The notes under the pieces were generated by a model. It was not told the origin of the DNA, searched no databases, and was given only the letters and a program-made list of their open reading frames with translations. Below are positions 18,056 through 27,081 of a stretch of 64,000 nt of DNA, in pieces (position 1 is the first letter of the stretch; every line of letters begins with the position of its first letter). The position numbers and the translations under genes are program-made. Origin of the DNA: SG8-40 sp963792855. GTDB taxonomy: Bacteria; Pseudomonadota; Gammaproteobacteria; Burkholderiales; Eutrophovitaceae. The stretch spans positions 372,001 to 436,000 of the forward strand of contig CAWBXZ010000005.1 in the NCBI GenBank assembly GCA_963792855.1, in the 5' to 3' direction.

Positions 18056-18544
18056 ATGATAGTGATGGGGCGCGTCAGCGCTCCATTCGGTGTCAAAGGC
18101 TGGGTCAAGGTGCAGCCTTATACGGAAAAAGTAGACAGCCTCTTCCAATATCCCAAATGGTGGCTTGCTGCATCAGGCGGATGGGATGCCATGGAAGTGG
18201 ACGAGCAGTCAGTCCACGGGGACGTGCTGCTGGTGCGTTTCGCCGGAATGGATGACCGGGAACAGGCAGCGAAGCTGAGGGGCAGGGAAGTCGCGATTCC
18301 GCGAAACCAGTTACCGGCTGCTGCGCCAGGGGAAGTTTACTGGGCGGATCTGTTCGGGTTGGCAGTAGAGAATACGCGTGGGCAGTCGCTCGGTCATGTC
18401 GAGCGCCTGTTCGAATCCGGTGCGAATCCGGTGTTGGTGGTGACTGGCGACAGGGAACGCCTGGTGCCCTTTGTGGATGCCGTGGTGAAGCAGGTCGACC
18501 TGGACGCGGGAAAACTCCTGGTGGAGTGGGAACTCGATTACTAG
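18056..18544 (+). CDS. rimM: 16S rRNA processing / ribosome maturation factor RimM
   Basis: Assists maturation of the 30S head and binds ribosomal protein S19. From the ATG at 18056, five bases after rpsP, it has 162 residues; a TTG at 18032 would overlap rpsP. The N-terminal RimM domain begins MGRVSAPFGVKGWVKV and the PRC-barrel begins near residue 95 (EVYWADLFGLAVEN), ending with LVPFVDAVVKQVDLDAGKL. Second gene of the operon. Confidence 0.95.
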   Translation: MIVMGRVSAPFGVKGWVKVQPYTEKVDSLFQYPKWWLAASGGWDAMEVDEQSVHGDVLLVRFAGMDDREQAAKLRGREVAIPRNQLPAAAPGEVYWADLFGLAVENTRGQSLGHVERLFESGANPVLVVTGDRERLVPFVDAVVKQVDLDAGKLLVEWELDY

Positions 18545-18602
18545 CAGTTCCATCAGCAGGAGCCCGGTTATCGGAATCGCGGTTGCTAGAGGTGCCTGAT
18601 TG

Positions 18603-19382
18603 ATGAAGCGCTTCGATGTGGTGACGCTGTTCCCCGGCATGTTCGATGCGCTGACGGAACACGGCATCACGCAGCGGGCGCGGGAGCGCGGGCATTTTGA
18701 ACTCGTGATGTGGAATCCGCGCGAGTTTGCGGTGAATGCCTACCGTAGCGTGGACGACAGGCCATATGGTGGCGGGCCAGGCATGGTCATGCTGGTGGAA
18801 CCGCTGATCAAGGCGCTTCGGGCGGCGAAGGCGCGCCAGAAGAGCTGCGGTGTGCGTCATAGCCGTGTCGTCTACCTGTCGCCGCAGGGAAGACGGCTCG
18901 ATCAGGCATTGGTGGACGAATTGTCCGAAGCCGAGGGCCTGGTGCTGTTGGCGGGGCGTTACGAAGGCGTCGACGAAAGGCTCATCGAGCTGGAAATCGA
19001 TGAAGAGGTCTCGATAGGAGACTATGTGGTCTCCGGGGGCGAGTTGCCGGCGATGGTGATGATTGACAGCATCGTTCGTCGCATCCCGGGCGTGTTGAAC
19101 GATAATGAATCGGCGGCGCAAGAGTCGTTTGTTGATGGGATACTTGATTGCCCCCAGTACACGCGACCCGAAGTAGTTGATGGGCTGTCCGTGCCACCAG
19201 TGCTGTTGTCCGGGAACCATGAGGACATACGGCGTTGGCGGCTGAAACAGGCACTTGGAAGAACTTGGCGGCGCAGGCCCGACCTGCTCGCAGGACGACA
19301 GCTCAACGCCGAGCAGGCGATGTTGCTGAAGGAATACCAGGCCGAATACGGCAAGGCGGAAAAGACAGGAACAGGAGTGTAA
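18603..19382 (+). CDS. trmD: tRNA (guanine-N1)-methyltransferase TrmD
   Basis: Methylates G37 of tRNAs with G36, using S-adenosylmethionine bound in a trefoil knot; prevents frameshifting. The 259 residues show YGGGPGMVM near 57-65, YLSPQGRRL near 91-99, GRYEGVDER near 118-126 and GDYVVSGGELPAM near 138-150. The ATG directly follows an in-frame TTG and has GAGGTG about ten bases upstream. The stop is followed three bases later by the rplS start. Confidence 0.97.
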   Translation: MKRFDVVTLFPGMFDALTEHGITQRARERGHFELVMWNPREFAVNAYRSVDDRPYGGGPGMVMLVEPLIKALRAAKARQKSCGVRHSRVVYLSPQGRRLDQALVDELSEAEGLVLLAGRYEGVDERLIELEIDEEVSIGDYVVSGGELPAMVMIDSIVRRIPGVLNDNESAAQESFVDGILDCPQYTRPEVVDGLSVPPVLLSGNHEDIRRWRLKQALGRTWRRRPDLLAGRQLNAEQAMLLKEYQAEYGKAEKTGTGV

Positions 19383-19385
19383 AAG

Positions 19386-19826
19386 ATGAACTTGATCGCG
19401 AAACTGGAACAGGAAGAAATTGAACGGCTAGGCAAGACTGTGCCCGACTTTTTCCCAGGCGATACCGTCGTTGTGAGCGTGAACGTTGTCGAAGGCGAGC
19501 GCACGCGCGTTCAGGCATTTGAAGGTGTGGTCATTGGAAAGCGCAACCGCGGGTTGAATTCTTCCTTCGTCGTGCGCAAGATCTCCTCCGGTGAAGGTGT
19601 GGAGCGTACTTTCCAGACCCACTCACCATTGATTGCCGGCATCGAAATCAAGCGCCGTGGCGCAGTGCGGCGCGCCAAGCTCTATTATCTTCGCGATCGC
19701 TCGGGCAAGTCAGCGCGTATTCGGGAAAAGCTCTCCATGTCCGGCAAGCGATCGCAAGCGGACAAAGCCGCGGCTGAATCGTCTGCCGATGCTGGTGGCG
19801 TGCAAGAGAATTCGGCACCTGAATAA
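19386..19826 (+). CDS. rplS: 50S ribosomal protein bL19
   Basis: A large-subunit protein at the 30S/50S interface. The first 115 residues match the family (PDFFPGDTV, VEGERTRVQAFEGVVI, GEGVERTFQTHSP). The product has 146 residues because of a C-terminal polar extension of about 30, richer in Ser, Ala and Glu than the core. Its Shine-Dalgarno element (GGAGTG) overlaps the end of trmD. Last gene of the operon; a strong terminator follows. Confidence 0.97.
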   Translation: MNLIAKLEQEEIERLGKTVPDFFPGDTVVVSVNVVEGERTRVQAFEGVVIGKRNRGLNSSFVVRKISSGEGVERTFQTHSPLIAGIEIKRRGAVRRAKLYYLRDRSGKSARIREKLSMSGKRSQADKAAAESSADAGGVQENSAPE

Positions 19827-19870
19827 GCAGCAGCCATGCAGGGCGCGCCGCGGTGCGCACTGCGAGACTC

Positions 19871-19903
19871 GAAAAATGGCGACCAGACGGTCGCCATTTT
19901 TTT
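19871..19903 (+). terminator. Intrinsic terminator of rpsP-rimM-trmD-rplS
   Basis: AAAATGGCGACC pairs with GGTCGCCATTTT around a 4-base loop and runs into a stretch of seven T. The arrangement is a textbook rho-independent terminator and lies 45 bases after the rplS stop. Confidence 0.9.
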
Positions 19904-19984
19904 GTTTCCGGCCCGTTTCGATACGTGTGCTTCTTTGGTGCGAACGGTGGATCAAGGCATGCGTGGTTCTGAAAATTCGCTTGC

Positions 19985-19990
19985 TACAAT
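19985..19990 (+). promoter_or_regulatory. Possible -10 element for the TRAP operon
   Basis: TACAAT lies about 100 bases upstream of the TAXI solute receptor start and follows the previous operon's terminator. No good -35 was seen at 16-18 bases, so this is a weak call. Confidence 0.3.
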
Positions 19991-20089
19991 GCGAGGGCGT
20001 GTGTGCAGGCAATCAACGTGTGACGGCATTGGTCTGACTGCGCGATTCTCTGGATGTTTCCATTGACAAAAGACGGTGAGGTCACTGGT

Positions 20090-21055
20090 ATGAGCCTGCG
20101 TAATCTTGTTACGGCTTGCGCAATTGTGCTTCTGTTTGCAGCCGGTTGCGGAGAGAAGCAGCAGATGCTGTCTATAGTTACGGGAGGCACGGGTGGCGTG
20201 TACTATCCGTTAGGCGGCGCGTTGGCCAATGTCCTGTCCGGGAAAATGCCCGGCTTCCAGGTGACGTCGGAGGTGACTGGCGGATCGGTCGATAACCTCA
20301 AGCTGGTCGGCAGCAACCAGGCCGATATGGGGTTCGCAATGGTCGATGCCGCGTTTGACGCCTTGAACGGCCGTGATCGTTTCGACGGCAATCCGCTGCC
20401 GATCCGCGCGCTGGCGGTGTTATACCCGAACCGGATGCATGCGGTGACGGTGCAGCAATCAGGGATTCGGGAATTGGGTGACCTGTCGGGCAAGCGCGTA
20501 TCCGTCGGTTCGCCCGGCAGCGCGACCGAAGTAATGGCGATGCGCATCCTCGAAGCCTACGGTATCGACCAGTCGGTCGAGCGTGAGCGCCTGTCAGCGG
20601 TTGAGTCGGTAAATGCGCTCAAGGACGGAAAAATCCAGGCGTTCTTTTTTGCCGCGGGTATTCCCACTGCGGCAGCAACCGACCTGGCGGCGACGCCGGG
20701 ATTGACCATACATCTGCTTGACCACGCCGACGCCGTGCCGAAGATGAACGCGAAATACGGCCCCCTGTATGCGCCAGGCATTATTCCGAAGGAAACCTAT
20801 CCCGGGATGGTTGCTGACGCGAAGAATGTCGATGTATGGAACGTGATGTTTACCAACGCCAGCATGCCCGATGAACTGGTGCGGGAAGTTCTTGCGATCA
20901 TGTTCGACAATCGTGATGCGCTCGAGCGCGTGCACAAGGACGCAAGCCAGATTCGCATCGAGAACCAGGCTCTCGGGATTTCACCGATTCCCTATCATCC
21001 CGCTGCAATAGAGTTCTATCGTGAGCGCGGCGTGACCGCAGAACATGCAAGCTGA
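20090..21055 (+). CDS. TAXI-family TRAP transporter solute-binding lipoprotein
   Basis: The solute receptor of a TRAP transporter. The ATG at 20090 has GTGAGG upstream and starts a lipoprotein signal with lipobox FAAGC near residue 20, giving 321 residues. The TAXI hallmark TGGTGGVYYPLGGALANVL lies just after the lipid anchor, followed by VTGGSVDNLKLVGSNQADMGF, as in glutamate/aromatic-type TAXI receptors. Substrates of this family are mostly undefined (2-oxo acids, glutamate and others), so none is assigned. Co-transcribed with the fused permease 18 bases downstream. Confidence 0.92.
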   Translation: MSLRNLVTACAIVLLFAAGCGEKQQMLSIVTGGTGGVYYPLGGALANVLSGKMPGFQVTSEVTGGSVDNLKLVGSNQADMGFAMVDAAFDALNGRDRFDGNPLPIRALAVLYPNRMHAVTVQQSGIRELGDLSGKRVSVGSPGSATEVMAMRILEAYGIDQSVERERLSAVESVNALKDGKIQAFFFAAGIPTAAATDLAATPGLTIHLLDHADAVPKMNAKYGPLYAPGIIPKETYPGMVADAKNVDVWNVMFTNASMPDELVREVLAIMFDNRDALERVHKDASQIRIENQALGISPIPYHPAAIEFYRERGVTAEHAS

Positions 21056-21073
21056 TTCGAAGCCGGCTGAGCA

Positions 21074-22975
21074 ATGAGCGAAGAACAGACAAGCGCGCAA
21101 CGACTTGTCGAAGAGGAAGAGGGCAGCGCCGATTCACTGCGGGGTTGGGCCCGGCACACCGTCATGGTACTGGCAATTGCCACGTCGCTGTTTCATCTTT
21201 ATGCCGCCTACGAGGTGGTTTCCGCTCCGGTATTGCGCGTTGCCCACGTCTCGCTGATTCTGTCGCTTTGTTTCCTGACTTTTCCGTTCGCAGCGCGGTT
21301 TCGCGGCCGCATTGCCTGGTGGGACTGGGCGTTGATGGCGGCGAGTGTGAGTGTCGCCGTGTATCTCATCTCCGGGGGCGACGCTTTATACGATCGCGCG
21401 ACTGCGCCGAACCTTGCCGATCTTGTCATCGGCGTGATCGCCATTGCCCTTGTGCTGGAAGCAGTCCGGCGAGCGTCGGGCTGGATAATGCCCGTCGTGG
21501 TGGGCGCCTTCCTCGCCTACGCCATGCTTGGTGCCTATCTTCCCGCGCCGTGGGCGCATCGTGGTTATGACCTCGGCCGTATCGTCGGCCACATGGTCAT
21601 TACCCTTGAGGGAATCTACGGTTCGGCGGTGGATGTTGCGTCGACGCTGATCATTTTGTTCACGATTTTCGGCGCATTTCTTGCGACTTCCGGCGCAGGG
21701 CGTTTTTTCATCGATTTCTCGGTTGCGGCAATGGGGCGTTCGCGCAACGCTGCTGCGCGCAGCGTAGTGTTGTCCTCTTTCCTGCTTGGCGGTGCCTCGG
21801 GTAGTGGCGTTGCCACGACAGTGACCATCGGCTCGGTGGCGCATCCGATGCTCACCAAGGCGGGTTATCCGAAGAACGAGGCGGGAGGGTTGTTGTCCGC
21901 CGGCGGGCTGGGCGCCATTCTGTGCCCGCCGATTATGGGCGCCGCAGCGTTTCTGATTGCCGAGTTTCTCAAGATTCCATATCTTGAAGTGTTACGAATG
22001 GCGATTTTGCCGGCGTGCCTCTATTACCTTTCACTGTTCTTCATGGTGGATATCGACGGGCGTCGCTTCGGCAAAGGCACGGTAACCGCGGAATCCGCTG
22101 GCACTGTCTGGCATCACCTCGCGCAACATGGTTATTTCTTTCTGCCGCTGGTGGCCATTGTCGCGATGTTGCTTGTCGGGTTCTCGCCCATCATGGCGGT
22201 GTTCTGGGCAATCCTTGTGGCCTACGCGGTCAGTTTTATCCGCCGCGATTCGAGGCTCAACCCGCCGCGCCTCGCCCGGGCGCTGGCTTCGGGCTCGACC
22301 GGCGTAGTCAACGTAGCGGTGACTTGTGCTGCGGCCGGAATTATTGTCGGCGTTGTTACCCTGACGGGACTGGGTCTGAAATTTTCATCCATTGTCGTGG
22401 GTTACGCCGGAGGCAGTCTTTTTCTGACGGCTTTGTTTACCGCACTGGTCGTCTGGGTCGTGGGGCTGGCGGTGCCGGTTACCGCGTCCTACATCATCTG
22501 CGCCGTAATCGCGGCGCCGGCGCTGATTCAGGTGGGTGTTCCCGACTATGCGGCGCACATGTTCATTTTCTATTACGCAGTCCTGTCGGAGGTCTCGCCA
22601 CCAACCGCCCTCTCGCCGTTTGCCGCTGCCGCGATCACGGGGGGCAATCCGTATCGCACGACATTGCAGTCATGGAAGTACACTCTTCCCGCGTTCATCG
22701 TACCGTTCATGCTCGTGCTAAACCCCGCCGGAACCGGGCTGCTGCTCAAAGGCGAGCCTGCCTCAATCGCGTTGACGGTTATTACGGCGGTTGTGGGGAT
22801 TCTTGGTCTTGCTGCCGGCGCCCAGAACTGGCTGCGTCAGGAAACGCAGTTGCATGAGCGCATTATGTTGGTCGCGGGCGGATTGTTGTTGACCTATCCT
22901 GCGGTGTCGACGGACTTCGCCGGATTTGTCATCATGGCCATCGGGGGAGGCTTGCATTGGTTGCGTACACGATGA
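21074..22975 (+). CDS. TRAP transporter fused permease (DctM-type with N-terminal 4TM region)
   Basis: A 633-residue integral membrane protein. About residues 25-120 hold the extra N-terminal hydrophobic segments seen in fused TRAP permeases, and the DctM-like part (from about 130) includes SSFLLGGASGSGVATTVTIG and AGGLLSAGGLGAILCPPIMG, typical substrate-path loops, and EVSPPTALSPFAAAAITGG near 510. It works with the TAXI receptor just upstream to import an organic acid using a sodium or proton gradient. Its stop overlaps the ogt start in an ATGA arrangement. Confidence 0.93.
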   Translation: MSEEQTSAQRLVEEEEGSADSLRGWARHTVMVLAIATSLFHLYAAYEVVSAPVLRVAHVSLILSLCFLTFPFAARFRGRIAWWDWALMAASVSVAVYLISGGDALYDRATAPNLADLVIGVIAIALVLEAVRRASGWIMPVVVGAFLAYAMLGAYLPAPWAHRGYDLGRIVGHMVITLEGIYGSAVDVASTLIILFTIFGAFLATSGAGRFFIDFSVAAMGRSRNAAARSVVLSSFLLGGASGSGVATTVTIGSVAHPMLTKAGYPKNEAGGLLSAGGLGAILCPPIMGAAAFLIAEFLKIPYLEVLRMAILPACLYYLSLFFMVDIDGRRFGKGTVTAESAGTVWHHLAQHGYFFLPLVAIVAMLLVGFSPIMAVFWAILVAYAVSFIRRDSRLNPPRLARALASGSTGVVNVAVTCAAAGIIVGVVTLTGLGLKFSSIVVGYAGGSLFLTALFTALVVWVVGLAVPVTASYIICAVIAAPALIQVGVPDYAAHMFIFYYAVLSEVSPPTALSPFAAAAITGGNPYRTTLQSWKYTLPAFIVPFMLVLNPAGTGLLLKGEPASIALTVITAVVGILGLAAGAQNWLRQETQLHERIMLVAGGLLLTYPAVSTDFAGFVIMAIGGGLHWLRTR

Positions 22976-23481
22976 CGCCGCATGAATCGATTGCACGTTT
23001 CGACGCTGCACGTTTCGACGCCCTGCACCGGACGCCCTTTGCCGTGCTTGGCATCAGGACGGACGGCGATTCGGTAACCGGGATCGACTACCTGCCGGCG
23101 GGCGTCGGGACGCGTGAAGCCGAAAGTGCGCTGGCTCGCGAAGTTGTCCATCAGGTCGATTGCTATCTTGCCGATCCGACATTCCGGTTCGACCTTCCGC
23201 TGAAAATTGACGGCAGCGAATTCCGGAAACGGGTTTGGGAAGTCATGCGCACGATCCCCGTCGGTAAGACACTGACTTACGGCGACGTTGCGAAGCGGCT
23301 TGACTCCGCAGCGCGCGCGGTCGGGGTCGCTTGCGGGGACAACAGAATTCCTCTCATTATTCCCTGTCACCGCATTGTTGCGCGAAATGGCATTGGCGGG
23401 TTTATGCACGCCACCGGCGAACGGGAATTGAACATCAAACGCTGGCTGCTTGCGCACGAAAGAAGCGCGGGCCACGGTTAA
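22972..23481 (+). CDS. ogt: Methylated-DNA-[protein]-cysteine S-methyltransferase
   Basis: A suicide repair protein that transfers the methyl group from O6-methylguanine to its own cysteine. The product has 169 residues with the active-site motif IIPCHRIV (Cys132), the helix-turn-helix with GKTLTYGDVAKRL (about 98-110) and ARAVGVACGDNRIP just before the active site. The ATG at 22972 overlaps the TRAP permease stop (ATGA), so it is probably co-translated with the transport operon; a TTG slightly upstream is less likely. Confidence 0.93.
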   Translation: MTPHESIARFDAARFDALHRTPFAVLGIRTDGDSVTGIDYLPAGVGTREAESALAREVVHQVDCYLADPTFRFDLPLKIDGSEFRKRVWEVMRTIPVGKTLTYGDVAKRLDSAARAVGVACGDNRIPLIIPCHRIVARNGIGGFMHATGERELNIKRWLLAHERSAGHG

Positions 23482-23491
23482 CGTTCAAAGC

Positions 23492-24388
23492 ATGAGTAAC
23501 AACGCCGAGTTGCTGGACGAGTTTTGCGATGCGCTGTGGCTGGAGGACGGCCTTTCGCGTAACTCGCTTGACAGCTACCACCGTGATTTACGAATCTTTT
23601 CGGAGTGGCTCGGCGAGTCGAGGCAGAAGTCGCTGCTGGAAGCCGGGCGCAGTGATTTGCTGGCGTATCTCGCGGCGCGTTTCAAGAACAGCATCAAACC
23701 GCGCTCCGCAGCGCGTTTGCTGTCCAGTCTCAAGCGTTTCTATCGCTATTTGCATCGCGAAGGGCGAATCAGCGTTGATCCGAGCCTCGAGATCGAGGCG
23801 CCCAAATTGCCGCGAAGCCTGCCCGGGGTATTGACCGAGGACGATGTCCAGTCACTTATCCTCGCACCCGACATTCACACCGCGCGCGGTTTGCGCGACA
23901 GGGCGATGCTTGAGACGCTCTACGCGAGCGGCCTGCGCGTGTCCGAACTGGTGTCTCTGACGATTGGCCAGCTTAATCGTGATGCCGGGGTATTGCGCGT
24001 TCTGGGCAAGGGGTCCAAGGAGCGCCTGGTGCCGGTGGGAGAGGAGGCGCTTGACTGGATTCGGCGCTATGTGGCGGAGGCAAGACCGATGCTTCTGGGG
24101 GCGCGCACCAGCGACGCACTGTTTGTAACAGCGCGTGCCCAGCGCATGACGCGGCAGGCTTTCTGGAATCTGATCAAGCGCTACGCCGAGGCCTCGGGCA
24201 TTCGCAAAAAGGTTTCACCGCATACCCTGCGCCATGCCTTCGCAACGCACCTGCTCAATCACGGTGCCGACTTGCGCGTAGTGCAGATGCTGCTCGGGCA
24301 TACGGACATCTCGACGACGCAGATTTACACGCACGTTGCGCGTGAGCGTCTCAAGGAATTGCACGCCCGGCATCATCCGCGCGGCTAA
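23492..24388 (+). CDS. xerD: Tyrosine recombinase XerD
   Basis: Site-specific recombinase resolving chromosome dimers at dif with XerC. The ATG at 23492 gives 298 residues, the usual length; an earlier in-frame start would overlap ogt. The N-terminal SAM-like core-binding domain spans about 1-95, and the catalytic residues are all present: Arg149, Lys173, His244, Arg247, His270 and nucleophile Tyr279. XerD is preferred over XerC because of sequence style (LSRNSLDSYHRDLR, LEIEAPKLPRSLP) and position before plsY, but XerC cannot be fully excluded. Confidence 0.93.
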   Translation: MSNNAELLDEFCDALWLEDGLSRNSLDSYHRDLRIFSEWLGESRQKSLLEAGRSDLLAYLAARFKNSIKPRSAARLLSSLKRFYRYLHREGRISVDPSLEIEAPKLPRSLPGVLTEDDVQSLILAPDIHTARGLRDRAMLETLYASGLRVSELVSLTIGQLNRDAGVLRVLGKGSKERLVPVGEEALDWIRRYVAEARPMLLGARTSDALFVTARAQRMTRQAFWNLIKRYAEASGIRKKVSPHTLRHAFATHLLNHGADLRVVQMLLGHTDISTTQIYTHVARERLKELHARHHPRG

Positions 24389-24397
24389 AGGAGTCCG

Positions 24398-25048
24398 ATG
24401 CTTTCAAGCCTTGTTTTCATCCTCGCCGGTTATCTGATCGGCTCGATCTCGTTCGCGGTGGTCGTTAGCCGTGCGATGGGTTTGCCCAGCCCGCATGACT
24501 ATGGATCAGGCAACCCCGGTGCAACGAACGTCTTGCGCACCGGCAACAAGAAGGCGGCGATCCTTACTTTGTTGGGCGACGCGCTAAAGGGCGGGTTCGC
24601 GCTATGGCTTGCCCAGCGCGTGGGCATGACGATGGGCGATGCGTCTCATCAGATCGGGGACTTTACGCTCGCGGGTGTGGCGCTCGCCGCTTTTCTTGGC
24701 CACTTGTACCCGGTTTTCTTCGGCTTTCGCGGCGGCAAGGGTGTCGCCACCGCAGCCGGGATTCTGGTCGTCATGAATGCGGCGATGGGCGCCGTCGTTC
24801 TCGGTGTGTGGCTCTTGGTCGCCCTTGTGACGCGTTATTCCTCGCTGGCAGCAATTACCGCGGCACTGGTAGCCCCTGTTGCGGCATTGGTTACGTTCGG
24901 ACAATCGTGGTTTACGCTGGCGGTGTTGTGTATGGCGGCACTGCTGGTCTGGCGTCACCGCGGCAACATTGCCAAGCTGCTGGCTGGCACGGAAAGCCGT
25001 ATCAGGCTGAAGCGCAGAGGTGTCGACTCATTGCCCGATGGTCGCTAG
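24398..25048 (+). CDS. plsY: Glycerol-3-phosphate acyltransferase PlsY
   Basis: Inner-membrane enzyme using acyl-phosphate to acylate glycerol-3-phosphate, the first step of phospholipid synthesis. The 216 residues have five to seven hydrophobic segments and the three family motifs: SGNPGATNVLR (about 36-46), FRGGKGVATAAG (about 109-120), and the ITRYSSLAAI-type loop after it. Its 3' end overlaps the 3' end of the convergent tsaD gene by 21 bases. Confidence 0.96.
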   Translation: MLSSLVFILAGYLIGSISFAVVVSRAMGLPSPHDYGSGNPGATNVLRTGNKKAAILTLLGDALKGGFALWLAQRVGMTMGDASHQIGDFTLAGVALAAFLGHLYPVFFGFRGGKGVATAAGILVVMNAAMGAVVLGVWLLVALVTRYSSLAAITAALVAPVAALVTFGQSWFTLAVLCMAALLVWRHRGNIAKLLAGTESRIRLKRRGVDSLPDGR

Positions 25049-26062
25049 CGAGCCGAGCTCCCAGCGCGGGCGCACATTGAAGGGCAACGCGCCGCGCGAT
25101 CCCTGCCCAATTCGCATCGCGCCCGCAAATGCGATCATGGCGCCATTGTCGGTGCACAGTTCTACTGGCGGATAAAAGACCCGGAATCCGGCTTTTTCCC
25201 CGGCCAGATCGATGCACTCGCGCAGTCGCCGGTTGGCGCCGACGCCGCCGGCCACCACCAATTGCGACATGCCGGTTTGCGTAATTGCCCGCGCGCACCT
25301 GGCCACCAGGACGTCGACGATTGCCTCCTGGAAGCCGGCTGCTATATCGGCCTTGTCTCGCGCGCTCACTTGCGTGGCGTCCTCGCCAAGTTGCTCGGTC
25401 AAGGTCAATACGGCCGTCTTCAGTCCGCTGAAACTGAAATCCAGATTGTCCTGGTCCAGCATCGGGCGCGGCAGTCTGAAACGCCCGGAGTCACCGGTCT
25501 CGGCAAGTTGCGCCAGTGCCGGACCACCAGGATAGGGCAGCCCCAACAGCTTGGCGGTCTTGTCGAAGGCTTCGCCGGCTGCATCGTCGCGTGTTTCTCC
25601 CAGCAGTTGGTAGCGACCCGGCCCTTTGACTGCCATCAATTGGGTATGGCCACCGGAAACCAGCAAGGCCACGAAGGGGAACTGGGGCGCCGGCTCGGCC
25701 AGCAAGGGAGAGAGCAGGTGGGCTTCCAGATGGTGAATGCCCACTACCGGCACAGTCAAGGCGTAACCGAGTGCCGCCCCCACAGAGGCGCCTACGAGCA
25801 GGGCGCCGGCAAGACCCGGACCTTCGGTATAGGCAATGCCTTCGATGTCACGGACGGTGTAACCATGCTCCTGCAGCAGGGACTTGATCATTGGCAGCAG
25901 GCGCCGGACATGATCCCGCGAGGCCAGTTCCGGCACGACTCCGCCATACTCGGCGTGCAGTGCTATCTGGGAATGGACGCGGTGCCCGAGCAGGCCGGAA
26001 ACGGTGTCATAGAGCGCGACGCCGGTTTCGTCGCACGAGCTTTCGATCCCCAATATCAACAT
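25028..26062 (-). CDS. tsaD: tRNA N6-adenosine threonylcarbamoyltransferase TsaD
   Basis: Transfers the threonylcarbamoyl group to A37 of ANN-decoding tRNAs, with TsaB and TsaE. The 344-residue ASKHA-fold protein has the metal-binding motif IHHLEAH with His111 and His115, SSCDETGVA at 8-16, VSGGHTQL near 136-143, and the C-terminal VAGGVGANRRLRE and DNGAMIAFAG motifs. It is transcribed toward plsY and diverges from rpsU, as is common in proteobacteria. Confidence 0.97.
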   Translation of the reverse strand: MLILGIESSCDETGVALYDTVSGLLGHRVHSQIALHAEYGGVVPELASRDHVRRLLPMIKSLLQEHGYTVRDIEGIAYTEGPGLAGALLVGASVGAALGYALTVPVVGIHHLEAHLLSPLLAEPAPQFPFVALLVSGGHTQLMAVKGPGRYQLLGETRDDAAGEAFDKTAKLLGLPYPGGPALAQLAETGDSGRFRLPRPMLDQDNLDFSFSGLKTAVLTLTEQLGEDATQVSARDKADIAAGFQEAIVDVLVARCARAITQTGMSQLVVAGGVGANRRLRECIDLAGEKAGFRVFYPPVELCTDNGAMIAFAGAMRIGQGSRGALPFNVRPRWELGSLATIGQ

Positions 26063-26096
26063 CGCTTGAGATTACCGTGGATTTGGCTGCTTTGGT

Positions 26097-26124
26097 TTGC
26101 AAATCAGTCGATTATTGTTAGAAT
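26097..26124 (+). promoter_or_regulatory. Promoter for rpsU
   Basis: TTGCAA (26097-26102) and TAGAAT (26119-26124) are 16 bases apart. The -10 matches consensus at five of six positions and the leader to the rpsU ATG is about 45 bases. The site sits in the divergent tsaD/rpsU gap. Confidence 0.6.
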
Positions 26125-26174
26125 GCGCGCCTTTCGCCAAAACCGGGCACAAGCGCGGAGAAACCTGAATATCT

Positions 26175-26387
26175 ATGCCGACCATTCGAGTCAAGGAAAA
26201 TGAGCCGTTTGAAGTCGCTTTGCGGCGTTTCAAGCGTACTGTAGAGAAGACCGGGCTGCTGACCGAGTTGCGCGCTCGCGAGTTCTACGAGAAGCCGACC
26301 ACAGAACGCAAGCGCAAGCTCGCGGCTGCCGTCAAGCGCCACCACAAACGCCTTCGCAGCCAGGTATTGCCGCCAAGAATGTATTAG
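26175..26387 (+). CDS. rpsU: 30S ribosomal protein bS21
   Basis: A very basic 70-residue small-subunit protein needed for initiation. MPTIRVKENEPFEVALRRFKR and the Arg/Lys-rich C-terminus (KRKLAAAVKRHHKRL) identify it. It opens the rpsU-yqeY-dnaG-rpoD block but has its own terminator just downstream. Confidence 0.97.
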   Translation: MPTIRVKENEPFEVALRRFKRTVEKTGLLTELRAREFYEKPTTERKRKLAAAVKRHHKRLRSQVLPPRMY

Positions 26388-26414
26388 AAGCGGTCAAAGC
26401 GCGCAGTACATCGG

Positions 26415-26448
26415 ACGGTGAGTGGCGAGCGGCCATTCACCGTTTTTT
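26415..26448 (+). terminator. Intrinsic terminator after rpsU
   Basis: ACGGTGAGTGGC (26415-26426) pairs with GCCATTCACCGT (26432-26443) with one wobble around a 5-base loop; a run of six T follows. It falls between rpsU and the yqeY start, so rpsU is probably mostly monocistronic. Confidence 0.85.
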
Positions 26449-26529
26449 CGTTTTCAGGAACCAGCTTGGCACGTCGGCGTTTTTTGGCAGGAATGCGTGA
26501 GTGGCGCAGGCCAGCAACAAGGGGGCGAT

Positions 26530-26976
26530 ATGAGTCTCAGGACACAAATCAATGACGATATGAAGACGGCGATGCGCGCCAGGGAAGCTTCTCGTCTGTC
26601 GGCCATTCGATTGTTGCTTGCCGCCATCAAGCAGCGCGAAGTCGATGAGCGCAAGGAGCTTGACGACAATGACATCGTTGGCGTTGTCGAGAAAATGATC
26701 AAGCAGCGCCGTGAATCGATCAGCCAGTACGAAAAAGCCTCGCGTACCGACCTGGTCGAGGCAGAGAAGTTTGAGCTCGAGGTGCTGCAAGCTTACATGC
26801 CACAGCAACTCTCCGATGCCGAAATCGAAACCGCCGTCTCGGTCGCGCTGGCCGAATCGGGCGCACAGGGCATGCGCGACATGGGCAAGGTGATGGCGAT
26901 TCTGAAGCCGCAACTGTCCGGGCGAGCGGACATGTCGGCGGTGTCGTCGATGGTCAAGTCCAGGCTGGACGCGTAA
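26530..26976 (+). CDS. GatB/YqeY-domain protein
   Basis: A 148-residue helical protein of the YqeY family, related to the tail domain of the GatB amidotransferase subunit. The ATG at 26530 has a GGGGG-rich Shine-Dalgarno element, and the family start (MSLRTQINDDMKTAMRAR) follows; the frame stays open upstream to 26422 but that part looks non-coding. KQRRESISQYEKASRTDLVEAE and EVLQAYMPQQLS are the diagnostic stretches. Its biochemical role is unknown; it commonly sits between rpsU and dnaG. Confidence 0.93.
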   Translation: MSLRTQINDDMKTAMRAREASRLSAIRLLLAAIKQREVDERKELDDNDIVGVVEKMIKQRRESISQYEKASRTDLVEAEKFELEVLQAYMPQQLSDAEIETAVSVALAESGAQGMRDMGKVMAILKPQLSGRADMSAVSSMVKSRLDA

Positions 26977-27075
26977 CGCTCGGCCGCTGAAGGTGGGCAG
27001 TGGCGGCCAGCGACCTGGTGCGCCCTATTCTGATCTGAATTCGCGGTCGCTGCCGGCTGTCAGGGCAATCTCGCC

Positions 27076-27081
27076 TATAAT
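27076..27081 (+). promoter_or_regulatory. Perfect -10 element upstream of dnaG
   Basis: TATAAT lies about 100 bases before the dnaG ATG. The expected -35 region at 17 bases is poor, so this is a partial promoter match, possibly activator-dependent. Confidence 0.4.
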